From Blastocladiella emersonii ATCC 22665 (Eukaryota; Blastocladiomycota; Blastocladiomycetes; Blastocladiales; Blastocladiaceae): a DNA stretch of 64,000 bases. Shown here in pieces: positions 31,031 to 42,352 of this stretch. Below the pieces are notes generated by a model, which worked only from the letters and a program-made list of their open reading frames with translations, had not been told where the DNA came from and did not search any database. Location of the stretch: NCBI GenBank assembly GCA_025594325.1, contig JANHCV010000010.1, forward strand, positions 496,001-560,000, in the 5' to 3' direction. The position numbers and the translations under genes are program-made. The stretch's first letter is position 1. Each line of letters begins with the position of its first letter.

Positions 31031-31862
31031 ATGAAAACTCCCATCGAGCTTATTGAGGCCATATTGATCGAGACCGCCAAGGACGAGGCGGGCGAGTTTG
31101 ACCCGCTGCCGTACCTCCGTGTGGCGCCCGGCCTCACCGAGCTCCGCCGTGCCGTCTTCAATCTTCGAATCCGGCCCGCGTTTCTCGACGCCGTCAAATC
31201 CATGAACGTGCCTCTGCTCAGAAGCTGCGTCAAATACCGCGGGGCGGCGAATCTCAATGTCCCCAAATTTGCACTAATCGAGGCCAACAAGGAGGGCCAC
31301 CTCGATTTTATTGCCTGGTGGTTCTCGTTGGGACTTCGCGTTCCGCAGCACTCGCGAAATTTGTGCACGCTTCATGTCGGCGCGCTCGAGCTGTGGCGCC
31401 ACTCGGGCGCCAAGCTCAAGGACAAGGAGCTGCCCGTTGATGAAGCGGCTGAGGCGGGTCGCGTCGACGTGCTTGAGTGGTGGCGAGCCAGCGGGCTCGA
31501 CTTTAAGCATTCGAGTCGCGCCTTTGTGGGAGTACGTGATCGTGAGCGCGCTCCAGGCCGGCCAACCACAGTCGCTTGCGTGGATCCTCGCGCACCATGT
31601 CCCGCGGGACGATCCGCGGTGGCTCACGCGGCCGCCGGCCATCAACCATGCGGCGAACGCGGGTAAGGTCAACGTGCTCGAGTGGCTCGCGGCCAACCTC
31701 CCGCGCGAGGCCCTCCAGTACGACGACGTGGACCGGTGGAACGTGGCCGACGACGTGAGGAGTTGGTTCTATGCTTCCAACCGCAGCCTCACACCAAGCC
31801 GCGACGTGACCAGGTCGTTGCTTCGCTCGCAGCGCGAATACTTGGCTTCTGGGCGGTGGTGA
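31031..31862 (+). pseudogene. Degenerate copy of the tryptophan-rich ankyrin-like gene
   Basis: Starts MKTPIELIEAILIETAKDE and stays parallel to the gene at 21000 (PLPYLRVAPGLTELRRAVFNL; VDVLEWWRASGLDFKHS) until about 31.52 kb. There the homologous frame shifts to another (LWEYVIVSALQAGQ... LEWLAANLPREAL) and ends at 31862. About 100 residues present in the paralogue are missing at the shift, and the 3' end is short. Frameshift plus deletion indicate a pseudogene. A MULE-like element sits about 95 bp downstream. Confidence 0.75.
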
Positions 31863-31957
31863 CCTGGCCATCCTGTCGCCTCATCGGTGCCCCGCGTCGC
31901 CAACCTTTTGTACCGTCACTATATTGCATTGAATCGTTTCCTCTCCCGCTCATCGTC

Positions 31958-32073
31958 CAGGGGGAGGCGACGAGTCCGACGTGGCCAAGAAAATCGCGGC
32001 TGAACCCAGGGCCAAACCCTCCGCGCCCGCCACGTGACATTAACGCGTCTCTCACCGCATGTCTCGCACCGCG
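31958..32073 (+). repeat. Left terminal inverted repeat of the MULE
   Basis: Perfect inverse of 33611-33726. Contains CACGTGAC (32031-32038) four bases from ACGCGTCTCTC, the same composite motif seen upstream of several host genes. Confidence 0.92.
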
Positions 32074-32712
32074 CGTTCCACAGGAGGGATCGGAGCAAAT
32101 AAATTTATCAACATTGAGACACCTCAACACTTCGCGGCTATTTTCCAATTGAGGGTTCAAGCCCGCGCAACGCAAGGCGCTCGCGCCGTGGAAGAGAACT
32201 CATGTTCAAACAGCAGCCAGGCTCACGTTGAGCGGGTCTGCGCTTCGCTGCTGCGGCAGTGCTTGTCAACCGGGTGAAAGATCGACGCGAGGCAGTACGG
32301 CGCGGAGCCTGATGCTCTGTGATGCGTGTACAGAAAGGGAGGGCAGGGCAGATGGTCCCTCGCGCCTGGTGGCAGCGGAGGGCACCTTGGATCAGCGCGC
32401 GGCTTTGACGCTGTTCAGCGCGAGAGCCACACGTGCTCCGGAACGGCGCTCGAGGCGATGGCCGTGTCAGCGGGGAGCGCGAGACGTGGGTCGATGAGCT
32501 CGCGCAGGTGACCAAACACATGCTTGAACCACTCGACAAACGGTTTGTCCACGACGGCCGCGGTGCACTCGGTGCGGTTCGGGTTGAGGAACCCGCGGCG
32601 CTGGAAGCCCGGGAGCGAGCTTTCAGCGCGAGACTCGCTTCGGCGGGTGCGGCGCGGGCCGCCTCGAAGTGCGGTGGTGAGGGCTGGAACGTTGATGGAT
32701 GCGGGCGCGATA

Positions 32713-33270
32713 TTAGTGGTTGCGGTCGCGGTCAGAGCGAGCAGCGAGTCGCGTTGCGCACCGTGTAGGCGGCGGAGAGCGCGTCGCGGGCCCATCTTGA
32801 TTAAAATTGCAGCCCCGCCAGCGCACCTTGAAGCACGTGTCCAGCTCCGCGGGGACGGCGGCCGCGACTCCCAGTGGCAGATGCATGGCGGCGCCCTCGT
32901 TGAACAGCGCGTTGGCCTCCTCGTTGCCCGAGTTCCCCGCGTGGCCGCGAACCCACTCGAAGTTCACTTGGAGCTCGCGGGCCCCGATGATCCAGCGAAG
33001 CATGGCCGACTCGAGCGAGCACGTTGCGCGGACCCGCACCCTCAGATAAAGTGAGAGTATCCTTACGTGAATGCGAGCTTGGCGTTGTGGCGAGTGGAAG
33101 CAGCGGCGGCGGGTGCTCCCCACAGCTCGGAACGGAGGTTCAAGAAGTTTCCGCCAGGAACGCAACAGCGAGCTCTGGTGACCCACTCACGAAAACGCCT
33201 GCGCCCGCGGCCGCGTCCGGCGCCTGAGGACTGCGGCGTGGTGCGATCCGTCTGCGTAAACGGTCCCGCT
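32713..33270 (-). pseudogene. RNase H-like domain remnant inside the MULE
   Basis: Two recognisable pieces in different frames: TVYADGS near 33243-33262, resembling the first strand and catalytic Asp of RNase H, and VNFEWVRGHAGNSGNEEANALFNEGA near 32890-32970, a typical RNase H C-terminal motif (W..GH.GN.GNE.A). Between them the frame is broken. Such RNase H domains are usual in non-LTR retrotransposons, so this is probably a captured or inserted retroelement fragment. Confidence 0.6.
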
Positions 33271-33610
33271 CGCGGTGCACGCGCGTGTTCAGGAAGGTTG
33301 AGCGAGAGAACCGACTGCGCGAAGCCAGCTGACTCTAACACCGCGGCCTCGTCTATGATATGCGCGAGCTGCGCGATCTGTGCCGCGGGGTCATGAACGA
33401 CTGGGGCGACCGCTTCGGGGGAGAGTGCGCGACGAGCAAAGCGGTGACGTAGCTAGCCCAAGTAGTTTGGACACGGCGAGCGCAACCAGTGGCCGCGGCG
33501 CGCGTCTGTTCAGATTTTTACACCAGTTAGTTCATAGATCCCATCCTTGTTTACCCTTTATTAATTTTGCGCGGCCAGGAGTCGCCGCTGGGTCGGCGAG
33601 GCAGACGCGT

Positions 33611-33726
33611 CGCGGTGCGAGACATGCGGTGAGAGACGCGTTAATGTCACGTGGCGGGCGCGGAGGGTTTGGCCCTGGGTTCAGCCGCGATTTTCTTGGC
33701 CACGTCGGACTCGTCGCCTCCCCCTG
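33611..33726 (-). repeat. Right terminal inverted repeat of the MULE
   Basis: Perfect inverse of 31958-32073, followed directly by the 9-bp target duplication CTCATCGTC at 33727-33735. Confidence 0.92.
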
Positions 33727-33857
33727 CTCATCGTCGTGAAGCGCGAGAGACCCTTCTCCTTGAGGTCAGCGAGCGCGAGACTGAGCTCAGATCACACAAG
33801 TTACTACGCTACAAGGCAAAATATATCACACTTCCTCCTCACCAACACGACACTTCT

Positions 33858-35637
33858 TTACAGCGCCGCCAGACGCTTCTGGATCTGCGCGACCATATCG
33901 GCGCGGGGGATCAGGACACCAGCCGCCTCCTCGCCCTCGGTCTTAGCGCGCATGTCCTTGATCTTGACCATGCCGTCAGCGAGCTCGTCGGGGCCGAGGA
34001 TGATGGCGAAGGGGATCTGGTCCTTGTCGCACTGGTTGAACTGGGCCTGGAGCTTGGGCTTCTTCTTGTACATGAACTCGGTGGCCACGCCCGCGTCCCA
34101 GAGCTCCTTAGCGACCTGCATGCGCTCGACGAGGAGGCCGTCGCCGACGGCCATGACGAGGACCTGAGTCGCATTGGCCTTGGTCTCGCCCTTCTGCTTC
34201 TTGGCGAGCACCGAGAAGACGCGCTCAACGCCGACCGACACGCCGACGCACGGGATCTTGTTGGACGCGCCCTTCTTGGTCGTGCCGGCGAACATGCCGA
34301 CGAGCTCGTCGTAGCGGCCGCCGGCGGCGATCGAGCCGATGCCGACGTTCTCGTCGTTGTCGGCGTCCTCGTCAGCGCCGGCCTTGGCCGACTTCTTGCC
34401 GCCGTCCTTACCGTTGCGCTTGGCGTCGGCGTCGGCCTTGGCCTGCTTCTGGGCCTGGATCTGGGCCGTGGTGAGCTCGTCGAGGAGGATGGCCTCGTAG
34501 ATGACGCCCGTGTAGTAGTCGAGGCCGCGGGCGAGCGACAGGTCAAAGGAGATCTTGTCGGTGACGCCGAACACGTCAAGGTAGGTGAAGAGGAGCTGGA
34601 GGTCCTCGAGGCCCTTCTTGGCGAGCTCGTTGGCGCCGAGCGTCGGGTGGGCGAGCAGGCGGTCGACGAGGTCCTTGGACCCCTTCTGCTTGACGTACTC
34701 GCCGATCGCCTCGGCCGTCGCGTCGGTGACGCCCTTCTCGATCATCTCCTTCTTGACCTCGGCCCAGGGGAGCTTATCCATCTTGTCGACGGCCGAGGAT
34801 ATTGGTCGCAGGATGTCGGCGGGGACGCCGCACACGGCGAAGATGCCGTCGAGGACGGCGCGGTGGTTGAGCTTGATGAGGAAGCGGCCGACGTCGAGCT
34901 TGGTGAGGACCTCGACGAGGATGGCGAGGATCTCGGCGTCGGGGACCATGGGGTCGTGGGTGCCGGCAATGTCGAAATCGCACTGGTAGAACTCGCGGCG
35001 GCGGCCCTTGGTCATGGCGGGCTGGTCGCGCCGGTACACCTTGGCAATGTGGTACCGCTTGATGGACGGGTACTGCTTGCCGTTCATGGCCAGGAACCGC
35101 GCAAAGGGGACCGTCAGGTCGTACCGCAGCGAGCACAGCTCGCCGCCCTGGTCCTGCAGGTCGTAGATCAGCTTGCTGTCCTCGCCGTACTTGCCTGACA
35201 GGATCTCCTTGAGCTCGAACACGGGCGTGTCGATGGTCACGCCGCCGTGCTGCTTGAAGACGGACGTGATAGTCGAGAAAATGTGGTCGCGCAGCGCCAT
35301 CTCGGGCGGCGTGAAGTCGGTGGTGCCCTGTGTAACGGGTCGGTTGTCAGTGGCTGTCCACTCGAAGTAGCCTACGAGGGTACCGTACCTTGGGCGTCTT
35401 GAGCGTGAACTTCTTCTCGTCCGACTTCTCCTTCTTGGCGCGGCGCTTGCCCTCAGTGGGGGCAGCGGCGGCAACGGCGGCGTCCGCAACGGCGGGGATC
35501 GCCTCCTTGGGGGCGGGCGAGGCCATGATGCTGGAGGCGGTGGTGGTGGCGGTGCGGCGAGCGAGGGCGATCGGCGGCGAGCGCGGGACGGCGGCGGCGT
35601 TGGCGAGGAAGACGGCGCGTGAGGCAGTCCGCAACAT
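33858..35637 (-). CDS. HTS1: Histidyl-tRNA synthetase, probably dual-targeted
   Basis: Charges tRNA-His. Exons 35389-35637 and 33858-35327 (GTACGG donor, ACACAG acceptor) give 572 residues. Class II motifs are present: motif 1 region [17 protein letters not shown], motif 2 [11 protein letters not shown], the HisRS signatures [12 protein letters not shown] and GGRYDELVG, and a C-terminal anticodon-binding domain ([15 protein letters not shown]). A Lys/Asp-rich insert (about 40 residues) sits between the two signatures. The first ATG (35637) starts a basic, Arg/Ala-rich leader that looks mitochondrial; a second ATG at 35526 (MASPAPKE) would give the cytosolic form, as in yeast HTS1. Confidence 0.97.
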
Positions 35638-36012
35638 GAATATCCCGAGCGAGCGAGCGCGCGGGTGGTCCGGGTGTTGATTACGTTGCAAGGGTCTGGT
35701 CCGTGCGATCTGCGCGAGAGCGAGAGCGGGAGCGAGAGCGGGAGGAGAGGGAGGGAGGAGAGGGAGGGAGAAGAGAGCGCTCGGGCCGGGACACCGACCC
35801 GGAACCTCGCAAAACCCGGTCACATGCGCTGACTGGAGCCGCACGTGCGGTAGACGCCGCGGTTTTCAGGCTGGCCCGATCGCGGCGGCCGACTCACGAT
35901 GACCAAGTCCGAGGTTGAGCGAGAAAGGTTCGTTTTGTTCATCAAAAGCTAGGGAGAAGGGAGACAGAGTAGTGACGCAGCGGGGCAATACAAAGGGCGG
36001 GGCAGGGGCGGC

Positions 36013-37358
36013 TTAGTGCTCCTCGGCCTCAATGGCCTCGAGCCAGCGCTCGCAGTCGAGGGCGGCGGCGCAGCCCGAGCCGGCGGCGGTGATAGCCTGG
36101 CGGTACTTCTTGTCGGCGACGTCGCCGCACGCAAAGACGCCGGGGACCGAGGTCATGGTGGACCCGGCCTCGGGGTGCACGACGTAGCCCTCGGCGTCGG
36201 TCGCGATCTGGAACTTGCCCTCGTGGTCGGGGACGGCGAGCAGCGACACGTTGGGCTGGTGGCCAATGGCGTAGAAGAAGCCGTTGACGGCGAGCTCGCG
36301 GCGCTCGCCCTTGGTGTCGGGGTGCGTCGACTCGAGCGTCATGGACTCGAGCAGGCGGCCGTCGCCCTTGGCCTCGACGGGGAGCGTGTTCCACAGGATC
36401 TCGATCTTGGGGTGGGTCATGGCGCGGTGCGCCATCACCTTGGACGCGCGCAGCTTGTCGCGGCGGACGATCAGGTACACCTTGCTCGCGTACTTGGTCA
36501 GGTACGTGGCCTCCTCGCACGCCGAGTCGCCGCCACCGAGCACCGCCAGGGGCTTGTTGCGGAAGATGGGCGCGGGCCCGTCGCACACGGCGCACGCCGA
36601 CATGCCGGCGTTCCAGAACTTGTCCTCACCAGGCAGGTGCAGGCGGCGCGCCGTGGCGCCCGTGGCAATGATCAGCGACTCGGTCAGCACCGGCTCGCTG
36701 GCGCCCTCGGGCCACAGCTTGAACGGGCGCGACGACAGGTCCACGCGCTCGATCGTCTCCGTGATGATCTTGGTCCCGCAGTGCTCCGACTGCGACCGCA
36801 TGCGGTCCATGAGCTCCGACCCCGTGATGCCCGTCGGCCACCCGGGGAAGTTCTCGACCTCGGTCGTCGTCGTCAGCTGGCCGCCGGCAGCGATGCCGCC
36901 CGCCATGAAGCCCTCGTACATGATGGGCTCGAGGTTGGCGCGGCCCGTGTAGATGGCCTAGACATGGGGAGGGCGACGTGTGAGTTCCCACCGATCGATC
37001 GCGCTCGCCCTTAAGTCAGAGAACGTACGGCGGTATGGGCGGCGGGGCCCGAGCCGACGATGATGACCTTGTTGATCTTGGTCATGCTGTCCTTGGGCAA
37101 ACCAGACGTGGGAGCAGCGGGGGCCGAGTCGGTCGACGAGTGGGCAAACGACAGCACAGCAGACGTGGCGAGCGTGCGGGCAGCGATCCGGCGCGTCGTC
37201 GAGGACGTCGAGTGGGCAGTCGAGGCGCGCGAAGACGAGGACCACGACGCAAAGTGGCGGAGACGCGAGGCGGAGACCGAGGCAAGCGGGGACGGCGGCG
37301 TCGTCAGTGCGCGGCGGGCTAGCGCATGCATCGTCGGGGCGGCGGCGGTACGGTACAT
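36013..37358 (-). CDS. TRR1: Thioredoxin reductase, low-molecular-weight type
   Basis: Flavoenzyme that reduces thioredoxin with NADPH. Exons 37029-37358 and 36013-36957 (GTACGT donor, TCTAG acceptor) give 424 residues. FAD-binding VIIVGSGPAAHTAAIYTGRA, redox-active CAVC (C232, C235), NADPH-binding LGGGDSACEEATYLTKY and GVFACGDVADKKYRQAITAAGSGC are all intact. The first 91 residues are Arg/Ser/Ala-rich without acidic residues over long stretches, like a mitochondrial presequence. An internal ATG at 37085 (MTKINKVIIVG) sits exactly where cytosolic enzymes begin, so two isoforms from alternative starts are plausible. Confidence 0.96.
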
Positions 37359-38189
37359 GGTGAGTGCGTTGCGTGAGTAGTGGGAGAGAGTGAGCAAAGT
37401 GCAGGGAGGGGCGGCAGCTATGCGGTCGGTTGCGGAGAGCAAGAGGGAGAGGGGACGGCGACGTTTAAGGCGGAGGGGAGGCGGCGGCGCGCGCCTGGCC
37501 GGGGACGCGTGCGGGCTTTGTCAGATGGTCGCCGCCGTGCGAGCTGACTGTCCCGCTGCCGCGACCGGGGCCCGATTCCGGCCCTCCTCCTCTCCTCTGC
37601 TCCTTGCCATCATCGCACACGCACCGGACGGCTCCCGGATGCATGCACCGGCCGTGTCGGGTCGGCCCCCACGACGTCATCGTGGCGGATCCCCGCTTGA
37701 AGGCAAGCCGGGCGTCGGGACGGGCGTCCCGGCACCGCCGACACCGTGAGGAGGCCGGTCCTCGGCTCGCCGGGTGAGGAGAGCCTCGGGCGGCCTGCGC
37801 CTCCCGGAGCGGCCCACGCGGAGGAAGACGATGGGAGGCTTCGCGAGAGAAAAAGTGCGTACCAAGCACGCCCTGGCTCGCGAGGGACGCGAGATGGCGA
37901 GGTGAGCGGAGGGCAGCATTGGCGAACATGTCTGCGCGGTGGAGCTGCAGCTGGGCAACGATTATTGCAGCAAGTGGGTGCGAGAGGGGGAGAGTCGGGG
38001 CGCTGGCGATGGCGAGGGTGAGGCGAGCTGCGGCCGCTCCGCTCGATCGAGTCTCCCTCGCGGCCGCCGGCCATCACATCGGACTGTCCGGCGGGAGACG
38101 GGTCGGCGCAGTCGATGAGACGGGGGACAATTAACAATGTGTAGTAGTTAGGAGGTAGGAAATACAAGGGGACAGGACGGCGCGCTGGC
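37359..38189. other. Intergenic region without a recognisable gene
   Basis: Overlapping frames on both strands are Arg/Pro-rich shadows of GC-rich DNA. It contains the thioredoxin reductase promoter side near 37.4 kb and the 3' side of the uL14 gene. No motif stands out. Confidence 0.5.
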
Positions 38190-38582
38190 TTACACGACCT
38201 TGGGCGCGAGCGAGACGACCTTGGCCCACTTCTTCATGCGGAGCTCGTTGGCGACGACGCCGAGCACGCGGGTGCCGAGGGGTTGGCCCTGGTTGTTGAG
38301 CAGCACGCACGCGTTGTCGTCGAACCGCACGTAGCGGCCGTCGGGGCGCCGCAGCTCCTTGCGCGCGCGCACGATGACGGCGCGGCGCACGTCGCCCTTC
38401 TTGACCTTGTTGGCCAGGTTCGCCGCCGACACGCCCGTCGTCGGCAGCGGCCGCGCCTCCTTGACGACCACGGTGATCTGGTCGCCCAGCGACGCCGACC
38501 GCCCGCTGATCACCTTGATGCACTCGACCAACCGCGCGCCCGAGTTGTCGATCACCGTGAGCATGGACTTGAGCTGGATCAT
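38190..38582 (-). CDS. Mitochondrial large-subunit ribosomal protein uL14m
   Basis: A 130-residue uL14 protein ([24 protein letters not shown]... [14 protein letters not shown]... [35 protein letters not shown]... [13 protein letters not shown]). The bacterial-type sequence indicates the organellar rather than the cytosolic ribosome. uL14 binds 23S-type rRNA at the subunit interface. The frame is open upstream, but the ATG at 38582 is where the family begins. No intron. Confidence 0.9.
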   Translation of the reverse strand: MIQLKSMLTVIDNSGARLVECIKVISGRSASLGDQITVVVKEARPLPTTGVSAANLANKVKKGDVRRAVIVRARKELRRPDGRYVRFDDNACVLLNNQGQPLGTRVLGVVANELRMKKWAKVVSLAPKVV

Positions 38583-39046
38583 GGTGGCGGTGGGATGAGG
38601 TTTATCTCGGGACCCTACACCAGGGAGAAGGGGTCCATTGGCGCCGTCAGCACTGCGGTCCAGGGTCAAGTCGCTCGTTCAGGAGCAGGGCCACAATCAT
38701 CGCCGAGGCGTGGGCCAATTCATGGAGTTTCATAGAGTAATTCAAGCAACCTTTCGGTAAAATTCTCGCGTGCGAAGTTGTAAAGGTCCGTGGACACTGC
38801 GAGGCAAAAATCGCTTCGAACAACTCGAAGCGCCAGCCGCGCGCCTCAGCTGACATCACCTGATTTTTGTCTCGCACTCGCGACGCGTCTCTCGCCCGCT
38901 GCTTTCGACGCGTTTTTCGTCGAGGCAAGCGGACTTGGCTCGACCTCCGCGCCGGAGCTGCACAAATGAAGCTGTAAATCATCGCCCGCGCGACCGCACT
39001 CTCGACTAGACTTCAACGATAGACCATAGACGGAGACCACCTCACC
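38583..39046. promoter_or_regulatory. Divergent intergenic region, uL14m / coiled-coil gene
   Basis: Separates two divergent genes. It contains TCACCTGA (38856-38863), GACGCGTC (38882-38889) and another CGACGCGTT about 20 bases on, a looser version of the composite motif upstream of the rhodopsin-cyclase and LRR genes. A minus-strand open frame here has no recognisable family. Confidence 0.5.
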
Positions 39047-41944
39047 ATGCAAACCAACCCCGAGTCGCCCGGCCGCCGGCCCGTCGTGCGGCGCAAACAG
39101 CTCGACCTGTCCATGCTCGAGGGTGGGAGCACGGGAGCACCGGCCGATGTTGCCACCACGACCGCGCCGCCATCGGCCACTGCACCGACGCCAAGTTCTC
39201 GGCCCACACCCGCCCCAGTACCGGACCAGCAGCCGGCACCTACTCCAAGCGCACTGCCTATGCCGCGCACGCCGATCCGGACCCCCATGACGTTCCCGCC
39301 GCGGCCCATCACGCCGACGCCGCAGCTCGCGGCTTCGGACCGGTCTTCGATGCCGCCACCGCCGGTTCCCGCTCGGCAGTACCAGCAGACCGCGTCACGG
39401 GCCCCGCCACCGACCACTCTCGAGCCCCCGCCGCCGCAACAGCTACAACCCGTCCCGCCCGCCTCGCCAACGGACACGCTCGCGTCGGGCACGTACCTGA
39501 GCATGGGCACGGTGACGGGTCCCGCGGCGGGCACCTCGCCGACCAAGTCACCGACGCGCGTCCCGCCGCAGCTCGCGCGCACCATGACGCAGCAGTCGAG
39601 CTTCCACTCGACGCACCACCAGCACCGCCGCAACGACAGCATCCAGTCGTCGGCGTCCGTCCACACCAACGCGTCCATCAACTTCCCGCCCAACCTGTTC
39701 CCCAACTCGCCCACGCGGCAGCAGCAGGCCGCGAACAGCTCGAGCGCCGCCACGTCGCCCGGGACCGCGGTGCATCTCGCCAAGCGGCTGTTCCAGGAGA
39801 CCAAGGCGTTCTTTGAGATGGGGTACGTGCTTCGGTCGATAAAGGACGATTCGTGAGCTCACTCGTGCTCGACGTGTAGCGACAACCCGGACCCGGCGGC
39901 GTACGCGTCGCACCACTACGTAAACCGCAACAACCACGGCCCGGAGCCCGTGGCTCGCGAGTCGAAGCTGCACGCCGAGATCGCGGCGCTTCAGCGCGAG
40001 CTGAAGCGGATCAAGGGCGAGCGGGACCGGCTCGAGTCGGCGCTCGCCGAGTCGCACCCGCCGCCGCCGCGCACCACGGTGCTGCCGTGGGATGCGGCCG
40101 CCATGGTCAGCAAGACGAACCGCATGGCCGACCGCGTCGCCGCCGCCGAACGCCTCGCCGCCTCCACCTCGGAAACCGTCCGCACCCTGCACGCCGAGCG
40201 CATGGCCGAGCAGGCGAGCTCGCTCGCGGCGCACGTCACGCGCACGATGCAGCTCGAGTCCCAGCTGCAGTGGTTCGGGATCACGCCCATGACGGCCGCG
40301 CCCGCCGCGCTCGACCAGGTCCCCGACGAGTGGCTGCGGCTCAACGAGCGCCGCGCCGCGCTCGACGCACAGACCCAGATCATCGACGCCGAGTACGCGG
40401 CGTTCCTCGTCACGGCGCACGAGCTCGAGGCGAAACGCAACTCGACGTTCCACCAGCTCGCCGCCGCCGTGTCCGGCATGCGCGTCGCGAGCCCCAAAAA
40501 CTCGATCGACGAGCTCAAAGAGCTTTTCAAGGATCACGAGCCCGCGCCCGTTGTGCCGCCACCCGACAAGACGGAGCTGCGTAAGGCCGTCGAGGAGTAC
40601 ATCAAGGCGCAGCGCGAGGCCGTCAAAATCAAGAAGGAGAAGGCGGCGGCGGCGGCTGTCGCTCAGCCAGCGGCCGCGACTGCCGCGGGGTTGGGCGCGG
40701 CGGAGCAGCAGCAGCAACCGGTCCCGGCGGCGGCATCTGCGCCAGCTGCCGCGACTACCGCGCCCGCGCCGGTCAGCGCGCTCGGGTTCACAGCAGCCCC
40801 GGTCAGCAACACGTTCCAGTCGTCTCCACCTAGGTCTACCGCTGCAGCTGCCGCGCCAGTCCCGGCTCTCGGTAACGCGACTGCAACGGCGACCGATCTG
40901 GCGCCCTCGGCTCCCAAGCCGCTGCCTACCGTCGCGGCGGCCGCAGCGGTCTCGCCGACCGTGGTCGAGAGTACCGCAACGCCAGCCTCCGCGAGCTCAA
41001 CATTCGCTACGGCGGCGACCGTTTCGACCGGCCCTGCGAAGCGGGTCGACCCGCCTCGCACGCTCTCCACCGTCAGCGAAGCGTCGGTCGCACCTGCCCC
41101 TGCGCTTTCGGTACCGCCAGTGTTCGCGGCATCTGTTTCCGCTTCGCGCGACCCGACGTCGACCTCGACGGCGCCCGCCTCCGCGCCGCGTGCCCCTGCC
41201 TCAACACCGTCCGCTCCCACACCCGCACCGACCTCGTCCGAGCCGCCCAAACCCACCTCTCCCGACCCTGTGCCTTTGACGGCAGCCGTTCGCTCGACCG
41301 TCCGCCGCAAACCTCCCGCGACCCTCGTCGCGCTGCCCGACACCCGCGCCTCATCCTCCTCCTCGAGCTCCGTTCCGACGACTGCGCCTGCGCCATCCGC
41401 ATCGGCACCAGCTCCTGCGGCCTCGGTAACGTCCAGCACCATGGCCATCGCGGCGCGCGCGCTCGCGCTCGAGAAGGCGCGGCAGGCGGCGGCAGCGGCC
41501 GCATCGGGTGCTGCGGCGGGACCAGCAACGGCCACGCGTGCGTCGGTGCCGTCCGTTGAGGCTGTTGCGCGGAAGCCGCTTCCCCCGGCGCCCGCGCCCG
41601 CGACCCTCAAGGTCGAGCTTGCTCCTGCACCCGCCAAGAAAGACGCCGCGGCAGCCGTCTCGCCGCCCTCCAAACCCGCCGAGCCGACGTCGCCCGCGCC
41701 CAAGCCGGTGGCTGGCGCGTCGCGCGAGCTCGCAGCGTCGGAACCAGCGCTCGTAACCACGACGAGCGCGGCGGCCGATCCCAAGCCCGCCGTGACCGGG
41801 TCCGCGTCAACGCTCCCGCCGATGCTCGACCTGTCGTTCAGCTCGAGCCTCGGCCTGAAGCCCACGAGCGCGAATCACGACTCGGGGATCACGGTGCCGC
41901 TGCTCGACGACGATATGATGGGGTTGTTGGATATGTTGTCGTGA
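39047..41944 (+). CDS. Proline/alanine-rich protein with central coiled coil
   Basis: Exons 39047-39822 and 39880-41944 (GTACGT donor, GTGTAG acceptor, split glycine codon) give 946 residues. Residues 1 to about 230 are Pro/Ser/Thr-rich with many TP sites. A short conserved-looking patch follows (AVHLAKRLFQETKAFFEMG). A helical coiled-coil region spans roughly 285-480 (LHAEIAALQRELKRIKGERDRL; ELEAKRNSTFHQLAAAVSG; KTELRKAVEEYIKAQREA). The remainder is Ala/Pro/Ser/Thr-rich, ending with a short acidic-hydrophobic tail (PLLDDDMMGLLDMLS). Looks like a scaffold or cytoskeletal linker. No known family recognised. Confidence 0.75.
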
Positions 41945-42352
41945 TGACGGGTGTCGGTGTCTCGATGAAGCAGTGTGTTTTTGTGTGGATCGTGCGAAGG
42001 TCTTGCGAGCGTTGTTTGCCCCGCGCGCAAGATCTGGTGCGAGCGCTGGACGGTGGCTGCGTTCCAGCTGTCCACCACGACGGATTTGAAAGAACGGCAG
42101 AGTACATGCGTGATGCGGCTCGCGAGAAGAGCGGTCGAGCTGGTCGACAGGCGTCAAGGTGTTGCAAGGCCAGCCGATCGCAGTCGTCACGCGATGCCTC
42201 CGAGTGTGGCGCAACACGACTTTCACGCCACGTCACGAACAGGGAGATGCAAGCACGGTGATCAGATATAGTGTCGAGAGGGGAATCAATGGGTAGTGTG
42301 GGAGGGAAGATGCGACAAAAAGTGTGTTTGGCCCACGACCGTGACCGCGACC
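41945..42352. other. Intergenic, no gene seen
   Basis: Lies between two converging genes. Only short overlapping frames without recognisable similarity. No repeat or motif stands out. Confidence 0.5.

Larger units (their letters stand above)
31958..33726. mobile_element. Non-autonomous Mutator-like (MULE) DNA transposon, 1769 bp
   Basis: Bounded by 116-bp inverted repeats that are identical base for base by my comparison (31958-32073 and 33611-33726, termini CAGGGGGAGG). Immediately outside, the 9-bp word CTCATCGTC is present as a direct repeat (31949-31957 and 33727-33735). Long terminal repeats plus a 9-bp duplication are the classical hallmark of Mutator-like elements. No transposase is visible inside; the interior holds a broken RNase H-like segment, so the element is non-autonomous and may have captured foreign sequence. 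Identical arms imply recent movement. Confidence 0.88.

Noticed and set aside
32150-32175. GGTTCAAGCC looked like a tRNA T-arm
   Set aside because: The flanking bases do not form a five-pair T stem and no acceptor, D or anticodon arm can be drawn. No tRNA or rRNA gene was found in the window.
33651-35198. A 515-codon plus-strand open frame across the histidyl-tRNA synthetase gene
   Set aside because: Antisense shadow of HTS1; it starts inside the MULE repeat and has no recognisable domain.
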